Shown here one piece after another: positions 45,673 to 55,231 of a stretch of 64,000 nucleotides of DNA. Source of the DNA: Muribaculaceae bacterium (GTDB taxonomy: Bacteria; Bacteroidota; Bacteroidia; Bacteroidales; Muribaculaceae); assembly GCA_029061225.1 (NCBI GenBank), contig JAIDSM010000141.1:1-64000 (forward strand), in the 5' to 3' direction. The notes beneath the pieces are model-generated. The model searched no databases and was not told the origin of the DNA. It saw only the letters and a list, made by a program, of their open reading frames with translations. Both the position numbers and the translations under genes were made by a program. The stretch's first letter is position 1; every line of letters starts with the position of its first letter.

Positions 45673-47853
45673 TTAATTTCCCATATCAGAAAGGAACTTG
45701 ATTCTCACAAGTCTTATCTCTTCCTCCGTGTAATCCTCGCCGAGGTCCTGTATGGCTTCCTCCAGATTGTCTTCCTCCGTCTCTTGGAAATAATCGATGA
45801 TGTCTTCCTCCACTCCCTCTTCGAGCACGTCATGAAGGAAATAGTCGATGTTTATCTTTATTCCCGCCTCTACGATCGCTTCAAGTTCGGTGAGCAGCTC
45901 ATCGAAGTCAAGGCCCTTCCCTTCTGCAAGTTCGTCGAGGGCTATCTTCCGGTCTATACCCGTGATCAGATATACTTTAAGTTTGGACTTATTGGGCATC
46001 ATGCGCACCTTGAAGTCTTCGGGGCGCACTATGTCGTTGTCTTCCACATACTGCCTGATCGCCTTCAGGAATTCGTCGCCGAATCTCTTCGCCTTTCCTG
46101 TTCCGACTCCGGGAATGAACGAAAGTTCCTCCATCGTGATGGGATATGTCGTCGCCATGGCCTCGAGCGATGGCTCCTGGAAGATGACGTAGGGTGGCAC
46201 ATCGTTTTTCCTGGCTATCTTCTTCCGGAGGTCGAGCAGGATTTTATAAAGCATCTCGTCAGCCGCGCCGGATCCCGAAAGCTGGGCAGGTTCGGGTTCC
46301 TGATCTGAGAATTCCGAATCCTCCACTATCTTGAACTGTGGCGAGGGGTGCTTCAGGTATTTCTTACCCTTGGCAGTCACTTTCAGTATGCCGTAGTTCT
46401 CGAGATCTCTCTTGATGTAGCCGGCTATGTCGGCCTGTCTTATCACAGCGGCGAGTACACGCTCGTCGGTGTTGGGCATGCAGCCGAACATCTCGATTTC
46501 ATCATGTCCGTTTTCGCGGATTTCATCCGTGGCGCGTCCGATCATGACGCAAGTGATGTATTCCGCCTTGTATTTTTCCTTAAGTGCGAGGGCCGTTTCC
46601 ATGACGGCGCAAAGTTCTTCTGTAGCTTCCACTAATGTTTTTGGGTGTTTGCAATTGTCGCAGTTGCCGCAATTGTCATTTTCATAGTTCTCGCCGAAGT
46701 AATGCAGGAGTATGCGTCGGCGGCAGACCGACGACTCGGCGTAGGCTGCCGTCTCTGCGAGAAGCTGCCTGCCGATCTCCTGTTCGGCCGGGGTTTTGGA
46801 GAGCATAAGTTTGTCGAGTTTCTGAAGGTCTTTCCGGGAATAGAAGGCTATGCAGTGCCCTTCGCCGCCGTCGCGTCCCGCCCTACCGGTCTCCTGATAG
46901 TAGCCTTCCAGGCTCTTGGGGATGTCGTAGTGGATCACGTATCTGACGTCGGGCTTGTCGATACCCATTCCGAAAGCGATTGTAGCCACGATGACGTCTA
47001 CCTTCTCATGCAGGAATGCATCCTGGTTCTCGCTTCTGACGGCCGCCTCCATGCCCGCATGGTAGGGAAGCGCCCGTATATTATTGACCTTCAGAAGCTC
47101 CGCCATCTCTTCCACTTTCTTTCTGCTCAGGCAGTAGATTATGCCGCTTTTTCCTTTCTGCTGCTTGACGTAGCGGATGATGTTGGCGTCGATTTCTTTA
47201 GTCTTAGGTCTTACTTCATAATAAAGATTTTCTCTGTTGAAACTTGATTTGAATACTTTTGCCTCAAGCATCCCGAGGTTTTTCTGGATGTCGTGCTGCA
47301 CCTTGGGTGTGGCGGTGGCCGTGAGCGCGATCACCGGCCGGTTGCCTACCCGCGAGATGATGGGGCGTATCTTCCGGTATTCAGGCCGGAAGTCATGACC
47401 CCACTCCGAGATGCAGTGGGCCTCGTCTACTGCGAAGAAAGAGATCTTCACTCCTTTCAGAAACTCCACGTTCTCTTCCTTCGTCAGAGACTCCGGAGCC
47501 ACATACAGAAGTTTCGTCCTCCCCTCTGCCACGTCTTTCTTCACGCTTTCGATCGCCGCTCGGGAAAGCGTGGAGTTTAGGAAGTGGGCCACGCCGTCGT
47601 TTTCTGCGAAATTACGGATGGCGTCCACCTGATTCTTCATCAGCGCGATGAGGGGAGAGATGACGATGGCCGTTCCGTCCGACATCAGCGCCGGAAGCTG
47701 ATAGCACAGCGATTTGCCGCCTCCGGTAGGCATGAGCACGAAGACATCCTCGCCGCTGAGTAGCGACTGGATGATCTCTTGCTGCTGCCCTTTGAAGGTG
47801 CTGAATCCAAAATGTAACTTCAGGGCTTTCCTGAGGATGTCGGAGTCTGTCAT
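45673..47853 (-). CDS. recQ: ATP-dependent DNA helicase RecQ
   Basis: 726 aa from MTDSDILRKALKLHF; the track start at 47886 would leave a leader of only about 9 nt after the promoter at 47902, so the inner Met is preferred. 3'-5' helicase in recombination and fork repair. Walker A MPTGGGKSLCYQLPA, DEAH box AVDEAHCISEWGHDFRPEY, motif VI QETGRAGRDG, zinc site CRRRILLHYFGEN...NCGNCDNC, an HRDC-type domain, and a C-terminal acidic extension (about 100 aa) beyond RecQ of E. coli, as seen in Bacteroidota. Confidence 0.95.
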   Translation of the reverse strand: MTDSDILRKALKLHFGFSTFKGQQQEIIQSLLSGEDVFVLMPTGGGKSLCYQLPALMSDGTAIVISPLIALMKNQVDAIRNFAENDGVAHFLNSTLSRAAIESVKKDVAEGRTKLLYVAPESLTKEENVEFLKGVKISFFAVDEAHCISEWGHDFRPEYRKIRPIISRVGNRPVIALTATATPKVQHDIQKNLGMLEAKVFKSSFNRENLYYEVRPKTKEIDANIIRYVKQQKGKSGIIYCLSRKKVEEMAELLKVNNIRALPYHAGMEAAVRSENQDAFLHEKVDVIVATIAFGMGIDKPDVRYVIHYDIPKSLEGYYQETGRAGRDGGEGHCIAFYSRKDLQKLDKLMLSKTPAEQEIGRQLLAETAAYAESSVCRRRILLHYFGENYENDNCGNCDNCKHPKTLVEATEELCAVMETALALKEKYKAEYITCVMIGRATDEIRENGHDEIEMFGCMPNTDERVLAAVIRQADIAGYIKRDLENYGILKVTAKGKKYLKHPSPQFKIVEDSEFSDQEPEPAQLSGSGAADEMLYKILLDLRKKIARKNDVPPYVIFQEPSLEAMATTYPITMEELSFIPGVGTGKAKRFGDEFLKAIRQYVEDNDIVRPEDFKVRMMPNKSKLKVYLITGIDRKIALDELAEGKGLDFDELLTELEAIVEAGIKINIDYFLHDVLEEGVEEDIIDYFQETEEDNLEEAIQDLGEDYTEEEIRLVRIKFLSDMGN

Positions 47854-47901
47854 TGTCGTCAAGGATTGAGGAGCGGCCGAGGCCACATTGTGTTACATAC
47901 A

Positions 47902-47932
47902 CAAAATTACAGATTTTTTCTGAAACTGCAAA
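47902..47932 (-). promoter_or_regulatory. Promoter of recQ
   Basis: Minus-strand TTTG (47932-47929), 19-bp spacer, TAATTTTG (47909-47902). It lies between recQ and the minisatellite. Confidence 0.6.
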
Positions 47933-48006
47933 TATTTTCCTCAAAAAATCCTATGATTTTTATTTTCCTCCCTCAATGACATCCTTTCATGACATCACAA
48001 AGCACC

Positions 48007-48332
48007 ATTACTGCGTAGCCAATACTGCGCGAAGCGCCAATACTGCGTAGCCAATACTGCGCGAAGCGCCAATACTGCGTAGCCAATACTGCGTAGCCAA
48101 TACTGCGCGAAGCGCCGATACTGCGTAGCCAATACTGCGTAGCCAATACTGCGCGAAGCGCCAATACTGCGTAGCCAATACTGCGTAGCCAATACTGCGT
48201 AGCCAATACTGCGTAGCCAATACTGCGCGAAGCGCCAATACTGCGAAGCCAATACTGCGCGAAGCGCCAATACTGCGTAGCCGATACTGCGCGAAGCGCC
48301 AATACTGCGAAGCCAATACTGCGCGAAGCGCC
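48007..48332. repeat. Minisatellite of 14-bp and 18-bp units
   Basis: 21 complete units without spacers: 13 short (AATACTGCGTAGCC; two with GAAGCC; first starts ATT) and 8 long (AATACTGCGCGAAGCGCC), plus a broken last unit. The long unit contains the small hairpin GCGC-GAA-GCGC. Order of units is S L S L S S L S S L S S S S L S L S L S L. It lies between the 3' end of the DMT gene and the recQ promoter. The long ORFs in all three minus frames are a by-product. Confidence 0.95.
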
Positions 48333-48345
48333 AATACTTACATAC

Positions 48346-49281
48346 TCAACTCTGTCTTCCCCTCGGAAACATCTTCCTCATCCTCAATATCGCCTTATCG
48401 ACAGGACCGGCGCAGATCACCACAGTAGCAGCCACAACTATCAGTATTCCCCCTAAAATATCCCGGGCCGTTATCGCCTGTCCAAGCACCACCACGCTCA
48501 GCACTACCGCGGAGACAGGTTCGAGCGCACCGAGGATCGCTGTCGGAGTCGATCCTATGAGCTGGATGGCCCGCGTGGTGCACGCAAGCGAGATAGCAGT
48601 CGGTATTACTGCAAGTGCAAGCAGGTTGAGCCATCCCCACTCCTCTGCGGGAAGGGTAAGCGGCGACCCGCACCCTATCATCGCCACATATACAAGGCTT
48701 CCCCATGCAAGCACGTAGAAGAGAAGCTTTGTGGTAGGTATACCGCGTACGCTCTTCGACACGTTGACCATAACGATATAGATGGCATAGGTAAGGGCCG
48801 ACACCATGACAAGAACACAACCGAAGGCACTGAGCGTCTCCTCACCCTGCGGCTTCATTAGAAGCAGCAGTCCCGCTCCCATCACCACAAGACAGATCAC
48901 CGTCGATATGCTGAACTTCTCATGGAAGAACATTATCATCATCACCGCCACCATGACGGGATAGACGAACAGCAATGTCGAGGCCACCCCCGAATTCATA
49001 TAGTTGTAGCTTTCGAAGAGCGTCAGCGACGACACCGCCATAAGAATACCCAGCACCATCGTAGGCACCAATTCCTCTTTTTTGAGGGAAAGCGACTTTC
49101 CGCGTATGGCCATGATGACGGCAAGCAGAGGCAGCCCCATGAGATAGCGGAAAAGAAGCACCGACACCGGATTCATGCCCTGCCCGTAGAGGGGCACGGC
49201 GAAAGCCGGATTCGTCCCATATGCAGCCGCTGCTATCGCCGCCAGCGCATACCCCTTCACTTTATCTAATGCATAATTCAT
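48346..49281 (-). CDS. DMT-superfamily (EamA) transporter
   Basis: 311 aa from MNYALDKVKGYA; the upstream Met at 49317 comes from a repeat-like AT stretch. About ten membrane helices in two EamA halves (FRYLMGLPLLAVIMAI, GVASTLLFVYPVMVAVMMIMFFHEK, STPTAILGALEPVSAVVLSVVVLGQ). It is an inner-membrane exporter or importer of a small metabolite, not identifiable by sequence. The C-terminus ends basic, inside. Confidence 0.88.
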   Translation of the reverse strand: MNYALDKVKGYALAAIAAAAYGTNPAFAVPLYGQGMNPVSVLLFRYLMGLPLLAVIMAIRGKSLSLKKEELVPTMVLGILMAVSSLTLFESYNYMNSGVASTLLFVYPVMVAVMMIMFFHEKFSISTVICLVVMGAGLLLLMKPQGEETLSAFGCVLVMVSALTYAIYIVMVNVSKSVRGIPTTKLLFYVLAWGSLVYVAMIGCGSPLTLPAEEWGWLNLLALAVIPTAISLACTTRAIQLIGSTPTAILGALEPVSAVVLSVVVLGQAITARDILGGILIVVAATVVICAGPVDKAILRMRKMFPRGRQS

Positions 49282-49338
49282 AATTCTAAATTTATAATTT
49301 ACTTCTCTGCCGAACAATCAGATGATTGAATTCTCCTT

Positions 49339-49363
49339 GTAGGGACGCACGGCTCGTGCGTCC
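49339..49363. repeat. REP-like palindrome, copy 1
   Basis: GTAGGGACGCACGGCTCGTGCGTCC; the stem is GGACGCACG-gct-CGTGCGTCC. It lies between two minus-strand genes. Confidence 0.85.
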
Positions 49364-49389
49364 ACTCGTCGTAGTGGCATAATATGCAT

Positions 49390-51090
49390 TCACACAAGAA
49401 GTGCTACCGCGATTCCTCCGAAAATGAGCAGGAAGTTGCTGACGGCGTAAGTCACCGTATATCCCATAGCCGGGAGCGTACTGTCGAGATTGTCCTGGAT
49501 TGCGCCGAGAGCCGCTACAGCGTTCCGTCCCCCTGCCACGCATCCCAGCGTCACGGCTATCGGGAATCGGAAAATGTAGTGGCCGATGAAAATTGATATG
49601 ATAAGCGGAAGCGCGGTACAGGCAAGCCCTACAAAGAAGAGGCCGATGCCCGCCTCCTTCAATCCTGATATGAAGGTAGGGCCGGCCGCCAGACCTACGA
49701 TTGCGATGAAAAGGCATAGACCGACATTGTCGAGCACCCATACCACTGAGGAAGGTATTCGCCCCAGCGTAGGCTTGCGGTTGCGGAGCCATCCGAAGAA
49801 GAGGCCTGATAGAAGGGCGCCGCCGCTTGTGGTCAGTGAAATGGGCACTCCTTTGAAATGCAGGCAGAGCGCACCGATGAAGCATCCAATGGCGACTCCG
49901 AAACTCAGGAATGCCACGTCGGTAGTCTCCGTCTTACGGTCAGGATAACCTATTTCTCCGATAGCCTGCTCTACGTCTTTCTGCAGACCTACAAGTGTAA
50001 GCACGTCGCCCGCCTCAAGCTCGGTGCGTCGATGCAGCGGAATCCTTACGTCGTCGCGCACAAGACTCTTTACCATGACTCCGCTCATGAAGTCGGAGTT
50101 GCGTAGATCCCCTAAGGTCATTCCTGCGGCGCCGTTCTTCGACACTGTGACCGGAAGGTTCTCGGCTTCGAAGTTGAGCAGTTCGTGATCTACGACTTCC
50201 TGCCCTATGATGCCGGCTTCGTTCACGACGGTCTCACGGCGACCTCCGATGACTATGGTGTCTCCTCGCCTCACTTTCATTTCAGGTTCTACCTCCACCA
50301 CATCTCCGCCGACACGCAGACGCTCCACGAAAAGACGGTGTCCCAGTCCGGCGAGTGCCTCCTCTATCTCGGATACTGTGCGCGGCCTCTTGAAGAAACT
50401 CGACTCTGCCTTGTATGCTCGGAATGATACGGGCCGGTTAGCGACCATCAGACCCGGTTGCGCCGAGAATTCACCCTCCTCCATTTCAGCCTCAATCTCC
50501 GCTATCTGTTGCTTGGCCTTGTCAAGACCTCCGCAAAGCTTCGGACCGAGGTTCGCCACTATCCAGGCCGCTCCGATTGTACCGAAAATATAGGTGACTG
50601 CATAGGCCGATGGAATCATTCCTATGAGGGTTTTCTTGACCTCCGGATCGATCTTCATGGAGCTAATGATGTCGGAGCCAACACCGATCGAGGCGGAAAT
50701 AGTCTGCGACCCGGCGAATAGACCGATTGCTGTTCCGGTGTTATAGCCCATCAGTCTTGCAGCGACTATGCACACCACGATGCATATCACGCACTCCACC
50801 ACCGCGAAAAGCATCTGCTTTACTCCGTCTCCCTTCAGCCCGCGGAAAAACTGCGGACCTACCCTATACCCTATCGCGAAGAGGAACAGCAGAAAACTTA
50901 CGGTCTTCAGCGGCTCGGCTATAGGGATGTCGAGCTGTCCGATAAGCACTCCGACGAGAAGCGTAGCGGTCACCGGCCCCAGCGAAAAACTTTTTATCTT
51001 CAGTCCACCCAGCCAGAAACCGATTCCTAAGGTTAAGAAGAGAGGTATGGTCGGATTCTCCCTAAGGAGATCAATAATGTATTCTATCAT
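49390..51090 (-). CDS. AspT/YidE-type exchanger (AAE family)
   Basis: 566 aa. Two membrane blocks of about five to six helices each (IPLFLTLGIGFWLGGLKIKSFSLGPV and its second-half counterpart VAFLSFGVAIGCFIGALC) flank two cytoplasmic TrkA-C-like domains (RLRVGGDVVEVEPEMKVRRGDTIVIGG, RTELEAGDVLTLVGLQ). This is the aspartate:alanine exchanger (AAE) architecture; AspT itself swaps aspartate for alanine and helps make a proton gradient. The substrate here is unproven. Confidence 0.88.
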   Translation of the reverse strand: MIEYIIDLLRENPTIPLFLTLGIGFWLGGLKIKSFSLGPVTATLLVGVLIGQLDIPIAEPLKTVSFLLFLFAIGYRVGPQFFRGLKGDGVKQMLFAVVECVICIVVCIVAARLMGYNTGTAIGLFAGSQTISASIGVGSDIISSMKIDPEVKKTLIGMIPSAYAVTYIFGTIGAAWIVANLGPKLCGGLDKAKQQIAEIEAEMEEGEFSAQPGLMVANRPVSFRAYKAESSFFKRPRTVSEIEEALAGLGHRLFVERLRVGGDVVEVEPEMKVRRGDTIVIGGRRETVVNEAGIIGQEVVDHELLNFEAENLPVTVSKNGAAGMTLGDLRNSDFMSGVMVKSLVRDDVRIPLHRRTELEAGDVLTLVGLQKDVEQAIGEIGYPDRKTETTDVAFLSFGVAIGCFIGALCLHFKGVPISLTTSGGALLSGLFFGWLRNRKPTLGRIPSSVVWVLDNVGLCLFIAIVGLAAGPTFISGLKEAGIGLFFVGLACTALPLIISIFIGHYIFRFPIAVTLGCVAGGRNAVAALGAIQDNLDSTLPAMGYTVTYAVSNFLLIFGGIAVALLV

Positions 51091-51105
51091 AGTATTAAGT
51101 CATAA

Positions 51106-51130
51106 GTAGGGACGCACGGCTCGTGCGTCC
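51106..51130. repeat. REP-like palindrome, copy 2
   Basis: GTAGGGACGCACGGCTCGTGCGTCC, identical to copy 1, between the pncB stop and the AspT-type gene start. Confidence 0.85.
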
Positions 51131-51176
51131 GCGCGCGTATATCATTGCTCTTTAGTAATTAATCATTTATCATTTA

Positions 51177-52388
51177 TCATTCATCATTATCTAAGTGGAG
51201 TGCTTCCCTGAATCTCCTGACCGTCTCGACATCTCCGGAATATTTGCCGTGGTCCTCGCTCAGCTTGCATGTTTCGCAGAAGAAAGGCCAGGACTCAGTG
51301 ATCTTCACGGCGAGAAGCTTAATGACTATATTCATGGGCTTGATGCCCGGGAAGTCGTTGGTGAAGTGGGTGCCGATACCGAAAGATGGAATGCATTTCC
51401 CTTCGGCGTAATGCTGAAGTTCAATCGCCTCATCTGTGTTAAGGCCGTTGCTGAAGACCACCTGCTTGGTGGCCGGATCAATGTTGAGCGAACGGTATTT
51501 CTCCACAATGAGGTCAAGTTGCTCATGATTATCACCGCTGTCGACTCGCAGGCCCTTGAACATGTTGGCGTAGTCTTCCGAGAAATTGAGGCTGAATATG
51601 CGCCAACCGTAAGTGTCGTATAGGAAAGTCCCGAGGGCTCCCCTGTAAGTGTTCGACCATACCTTCATGGCGAGATGGTTGGCCATCTGCGGACCATACA
51701 TTCCGGCGATGGCACTGATCAGCTCATGCGCCATCGTGCCTATCGGCATAAGGTCGTACTTCATGGCGAGGTAGACGTTGCTCGTACCCGCGAATCGCCC
51801 GGGTCCGTTGGATGCATTGCAGCAGACATTCATCGCGCGCACTACAGTCTCCTGAGCCTCAAACGAGGCGCGGCGACGCGTTCCGAAATCACTGAACGAG
51901 CATCCTGCGGCTATCAGCCTCTCCCCTTTCGCATAAGTCTTATCATAGTAGGCGTTATAGTCAAGGGCATCGGACTGGCCTGTCATTTCATAATAAAGTT
52001 CGGAGATTATGGCGAGTACCTTGACCTCGAGAAGTATGGTGTCGCTCCAGTTGCCTTCGAAGTCGATGCTGAGGTGTCCTTCCGCATCCTGCTCCACACG
52101 CACCCAGCGGCTGTCGTAGCGGAATCCCTTTAGGAATGTATAGAACCAATCGGGTATATAATAGCATCTGCGACGCATGAACGCTACCTCCTCATCGGTG
52201 ATCACAAGGTTTTCAAGAAGCTTTATCTGGTGGCGTACTTCATCTGCGAATCCTTCAGGATATATGGTGTTGTTGCGGTCGATGAAGCGGTAGCGCACCT
52301 GAGTGCGAGGATAGTTGTCTATCACCGCGCAGCACATAGTGAACTTATATAGGTCATCGTCCGTGAAATGATTTATGATCTGGCGCAT
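51177..52388 (-). CDS. pncB: Nicotinate phosphoribosyltransferase PncB
   Basis: 403 aa. It makes nicotinate mononucleotide from nicotinate and PRPP for NAD salvage. Motifs: HFTDDDLYKFTMCCAV at the N-terminus, FSDFGTRRRASFEAQE, GTMAHELISAIAGMYG, and RVDSGDNHEQLD. The TTATCATT-type repeat outside it runs right into the stop codon. A 44-nt gap separates it from the upstream pectate lyase gene, so they may share a transcript. Confidence 0.96.
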   Translation of the reverse strand: MRQIINHFTDDDLYKFTMCCAVIDNYPRTQVRYRFIDRNNTIYPEGFADEVRHQIKLLENLVITDEEVAFMRRRCYYIPDWFYTFLKGFRYDSRWVRVEQDAEGHLSIDFEGNWSDTILLEVKVLAIISELYYEMTGQSDALDYNAYYDKTYAKGERLIAAGCSFSDFGTRRRASFEAQETVVRAMNVCCNASNGPGRFAGTSNVYLAMKYDLMPIGTMAHELISAIAGMYGPQMANHLAMKVWSNTYRGALGTFLYDTYGWRIFSLNFSEDYANMFKGLRVDSGDNHEQLDLIVEKYRSLNIDPATKQVVFSNGLNTDEAIELQHYAEGKCIPSFGIGTHFTNDFPGIKPMNIVIKLLAVKITESWPFFCETCKLSEDHGKYSGDVETVRRFREALHLDNDE

Positions 52389-52432
52389 GTCGATATAGTT
52401 TTAACATATAAACTCCTAATGTCACGAAAAGT

Positions 52433-53557
52433 TCAGTTACGCCCGTCAAGCTTGATGCTGACCTTTCCGGCGGGATCGTGTTTGTCAGCCCATATGTCGT
52501 AGACATCATAGAGGTAAGAGGGATGGTTGTTATACCAGCTGTAGCCCGTACGTCTCTCCTGTCCTATCTCTTCAAGGCTCTTACGAGGTATTCCGTCACG
52601 GTCGCATACATATATCTCGCAGTTTTCGAGATCATAGAATCGGCCCCATATCGGACCGGCTTCTGGGTCCGCCACGAGACGGGTGTTCGCTTCCGGAGTC
52701 TTCGGGGCGCCGGTATGTTCGACTCGATAGCCCATTAGTTTATTGGCGTCAAACCATTTCATTGCTCCATGTACGGCGGCCTTCACTCGGTCATCAGGAT
52801 CCGGAAGTTCCATCAGGAGACTTACAATCTGTGCGCTCTCCTGCGAGCAGAAGGAAGGGAGCTCGTAGGAGCGTGCCTTGGCCGGAGCATACGTATCGCG
52901 GTCATGCTGCTGACACCATACTGTCGGCTCTCCGTTGACGCGGATCTGCGTAGCCAGTATACAGTCGATTCCTTTGTCGAAAGCCGTCTGACTCCGCTTC
53001 AGAATTGAATCGTCGACAAGTCCTCCGTCAAACGGGTAGACCTGCCCGGCGACATCGCGAAGCATAGTCATGGTATTCACCATTGCGCCGTCATTGTAGG
53101 TGATATGAATCTGGTAACCTTGAGGATTGGGCCAGAACTGAGGCCAGCCGCCATTGTCATACTGTCCGGAAAGCAGATAATCCACTCCGGCATTGAAGGA
53201 ATCGCGGTATCTGCTGTCATGTGTGGCCTGATACATATAGGCCACAAACTTCATCTGAGTGGTAGTAGCAAGATTGTCGGTTGTAGAATCATCCACCCTG
53301 CTGCGCTGTGACCGCACTTCCTCTAACTCCTCTGCGGTATGCGGACGGCACATATCGAGATTCTTCGGCCAGCCGCCCGTGATGCGCTGATAGGCCAGCA
53401 CCTGCTCACCTATACGTGCAGCCTCGGGCGTAGTAAAGAACTCCATATCCGTACGCCGCAGCTCCTCCATATGCTTAGCCGCGAAAGTCATCCCGGTCAT
53501 AACCGCAAATATCACAGTGACAACCACTCTATATAATCTTTTCACATTAAAAATCAT
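52433..53557 (-). CDS. Pectate lyase, PL10 family (PelA-like)
   Basis: 374 aa with a signal peptide (VVVTVIFAVMTGMTFAA). It cleaves polygalacturonate by beta-elimination. The alpha/alpha toroid family signatures are visible: QRITGGWPKNLDM, YDNGGWPQFWPNPQGYQIHITYNDGAMVNTM, ELPSFCSQESAQIV and ERRTGYSWYNNHP, which includes the likely catalytic arginine. It is transcribed from the promoter at 53672-53703. Confidence 0.92.
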   Translation of the reverse strand: MIFNVKRLYRVVVTVIFAVMTGMTFAAKHMEELRRTDMEFFTTPEAARIGEQVLAYQRITGGWPKNLDMCRPHTAEELEEVRSQRSRVDDSTTDNLATTTQMKFVAYMYQATHDSRYRDSFNAGVDYLLSGQYDNGGWPQFWPNPQGYQIHITYNDGAMVNTMTMLRDVAGQVYPFDGGLVDDSILKRSQTAFDKGIDCILATQIRVNGEPTVWCQQHDRDTYAPAKARSYELPSFCSQESAQIVSLLMELPDPDDRVKAAVHGAMKWFDANKLMGYRVEHTGAPKTPEANTRLVADPEAGPIWGRFYDLENCEIYVCDRDGIPRKSLEEIGQERRTGYSWYNNHPSYLYDVYDIWADKHDPAGKVSIKLDGRN

Positions 53558-53881
53558 TAAATTTTCGAATTATTTCATGGAATACGCGGTAGACTTCCAC
53601 TTCTCTTTTAGAAAAAGCACAGGTCTTATTTTCTATAGAGCAAGAATGCTCCTCAAGCACTATTCGATCTACAAAGTTAAATAAAAAATTTACACCTGCC
53701 AAAAATACCGATGCTTTATTCATCTGTTTTTTATTCATCATCATCATCAAACAAGGTTGTTTCATTTAGCCGCAGTCTTCATGAGATAAGATTGTAAATC
53801 TCCGCATAAGAAGCTTACGCAATAAGGATTATTTTTTTGTCAATGAAATATTGAATTCTCATATTTTTTTTATAAATTTGT
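53558..53881. other. Intergenic region between pectate lyase and ATPase genes
   Basis: 324 bases. It holds the pectate lyase promoter (53672-53703) and, at its right end, a -7-like TAAATTTG (53873-53880) for the ATPase gene with no good -33. A track ORF of 72 aa on the minus strand (53547-53765) spans the promoter and is not taken as a gene. Confidence 0.6.
53672..53703 (-). promoter_or_regulatory. Promoter of the pectate lyase gene
   Basis: Minus-strand TTTG (53703-53700), 20-bp spacer, TAACTTTG (53679-53672). Leader of about 108 nt. Confidence 0.68.
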
Positions 53882-53902
53882 ATGCTCAAACACCTGTTAT
53901 AT

Positions 53903-55231
53903 ATGAGACTGAAATTAAACAATATTCTGAAAATTAAGAATGCTGATATCGAATTCGGCGGACTTACTGTGCTTACCGGTGAAAACAATACTGGAAAGAG
54001 TACTGTTGGGAAGGTACTTTTTACCCTTCTGAAGGCCGTTAACAACGTACGACATTTAGATAGAATAAAATCAGTCTCGCTTATAAGGAAGGAATTGCTT
54101 GCTGTGGAAAGGATGTTTAGCAATAATCCTCAGATATCTTTGCTGCTGAAAGACATCCAGGATTTAAGTGTCGGTCTTACGGACGGAAGTATACCGATAG
54201 AAAGCTTCCTGAATGACATCGAGAATGCCGTTGATACAGAAGAAACGCCTATCCGTAAGTTGACCATGCTTCGTAACAGTCTGACAAGAATAAAAAAATA
54301 TACAGACATACTGGATAATCCGGAAAACGCGGTAAGAAGCGAATTTGAATCAATATCCAAAAGTGAGTTTATGGAACCGATAAATTCATACGGAACAAAT
54401 CACTCCGTCATACATTTTCAGGATGACACCACTGATTCAGACGGCAGTGATATATTGATTAATATCAGGGATGGGAAAGTAGCAGGAATTCAGTCGGTCG
54501 GAAATACATCAATTGAAGACATCACTTACATAGAATCTCCGGTATTTCTCCAGATTCTTAATATTCTAAGAATTACCAGTCCTATAGTTACTGACTCTCT
54601 GCGAGGCATTGAGAACTCACTGGGCAAGGAGAACATACCCTTTCATCTTGCCGATATGGCTGAAAAAATATTAAGTCCGTCAGAATACACCGGACTATTT
54701 GCCGATATTTTAGAAGAAGACCTTAGGCAATTGCTTGAGAGGATAAACGAAATTATCGGAGGAGAATTTGTAATGGATGGAAAGACAAAGCAGCTTTCAT
54801 TCCATCTGCAGGGCCATAGTGTTCCGCCTGTAAGCGTAGCATCAGGCATTAAATCTTTCGGAATGCTGCAACGATTGATACAGACCGCTAACCTGTCGGC
54901 ATATAAAATGCTCGTATGGGACGAGCCGGAGATTCATCTGCACCCTGAATGGCAAATATCTTTATGCGAAATGATTGTGGAATTGGTTGCCAATGGGATT
55001 CCTGTAATTGTAAGCTCCCATAGCCCATATTTTGTTCAGGGGCTACGTTATTTTGCAGCTGCCAAAGGGCTGGAAAAAGATGTAAGATATTATATGGCAG
55101 AAGCATCATCCGAATCAGGAATGGCGACTGTCAAGGAAGTCACGGAAGACTTGAATAGCGTTTTTACGTTATTGGCTGCACCCTTGCGAAAAATTATGAA
55201 TGTGGATGAAGTTAGAAACACTCAGAAATGA
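53903..55231 (+). CDS. AAA ATPase of the AAA_15/OLD-like group, defence-type
   Basis: 442 aa. RecF/SMC-like ATPase fold: Walker A in TVLTGENNTGKSTVGK, Walker B MLVWDEPEIHLHPEW, H-loop VIVSSHSPYFVQGL. The signature comes from PVSVASGIKSFGML. The middle (about 60-260) is a helical insert. The start at 53903 is chosen because a -7 box (TAAATTTG) ends at 53880, too close to the track start at 53882. It overlaps the next gene as ATGA. ATPases of this group pair with effector nucleases in several phage-defence systems; that role is inferred. Confidence 0.8.
   Translation: MRLKLNNILKIKNADIEFGGLTVLTGENNTGKSTVGKVLFTLLKAVNNVRHLDRIKSVSLIRKELLAVERMFSNNPQISLLLKDIQDLSVGLTDGSIPIESFLNDIENAVDTEETPIRKLTMLRNSLTRIKKYTDILDNPENAVRSEFESISKSEFMEPINSYGTNHSVIHFQDDTTDSDGSDILINIRDGKVAGIQSVGNTSIEDITYIESPVFLQILNILRITSPIVTDSLRGIENSLGKENIPFHLADMAEKILSPSEYTGLFADILEEDLRQLLERINEIIGGEFVMDGKTKQLSFHLQGHSVPPVSVASGIKSFGMLQRLIQTANLSAYKMLVWDEPEIHLHPEWQISLCEMIVELVANGIPVIVSSHSPYFVQGLRYFAAAKGLEKDVRYYMAEASSESGMATVKEVTEDLNSVFTLLAAPLRKIMNVDEVRNTQK

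Noticed and set aside
48007-48332. CRISPR array
   Set aside because: Units are contiguous with no unique spacers and no cas genes are near.
47973-48334. Three long overlapping ORFs (91-109 aa) on the minus strand over the repeat array
   Set aside because: They appear in all three frames because the 14/18-bp units have no stop codon; the peptide is a frame-cycling repeat with no start signal.
53547-53765. 72-aa minus-strand ORF upstream of the pectate lyase
   Set aside because: It overlaps the lyase start and contains the promoter; low-complexity N-terminus.
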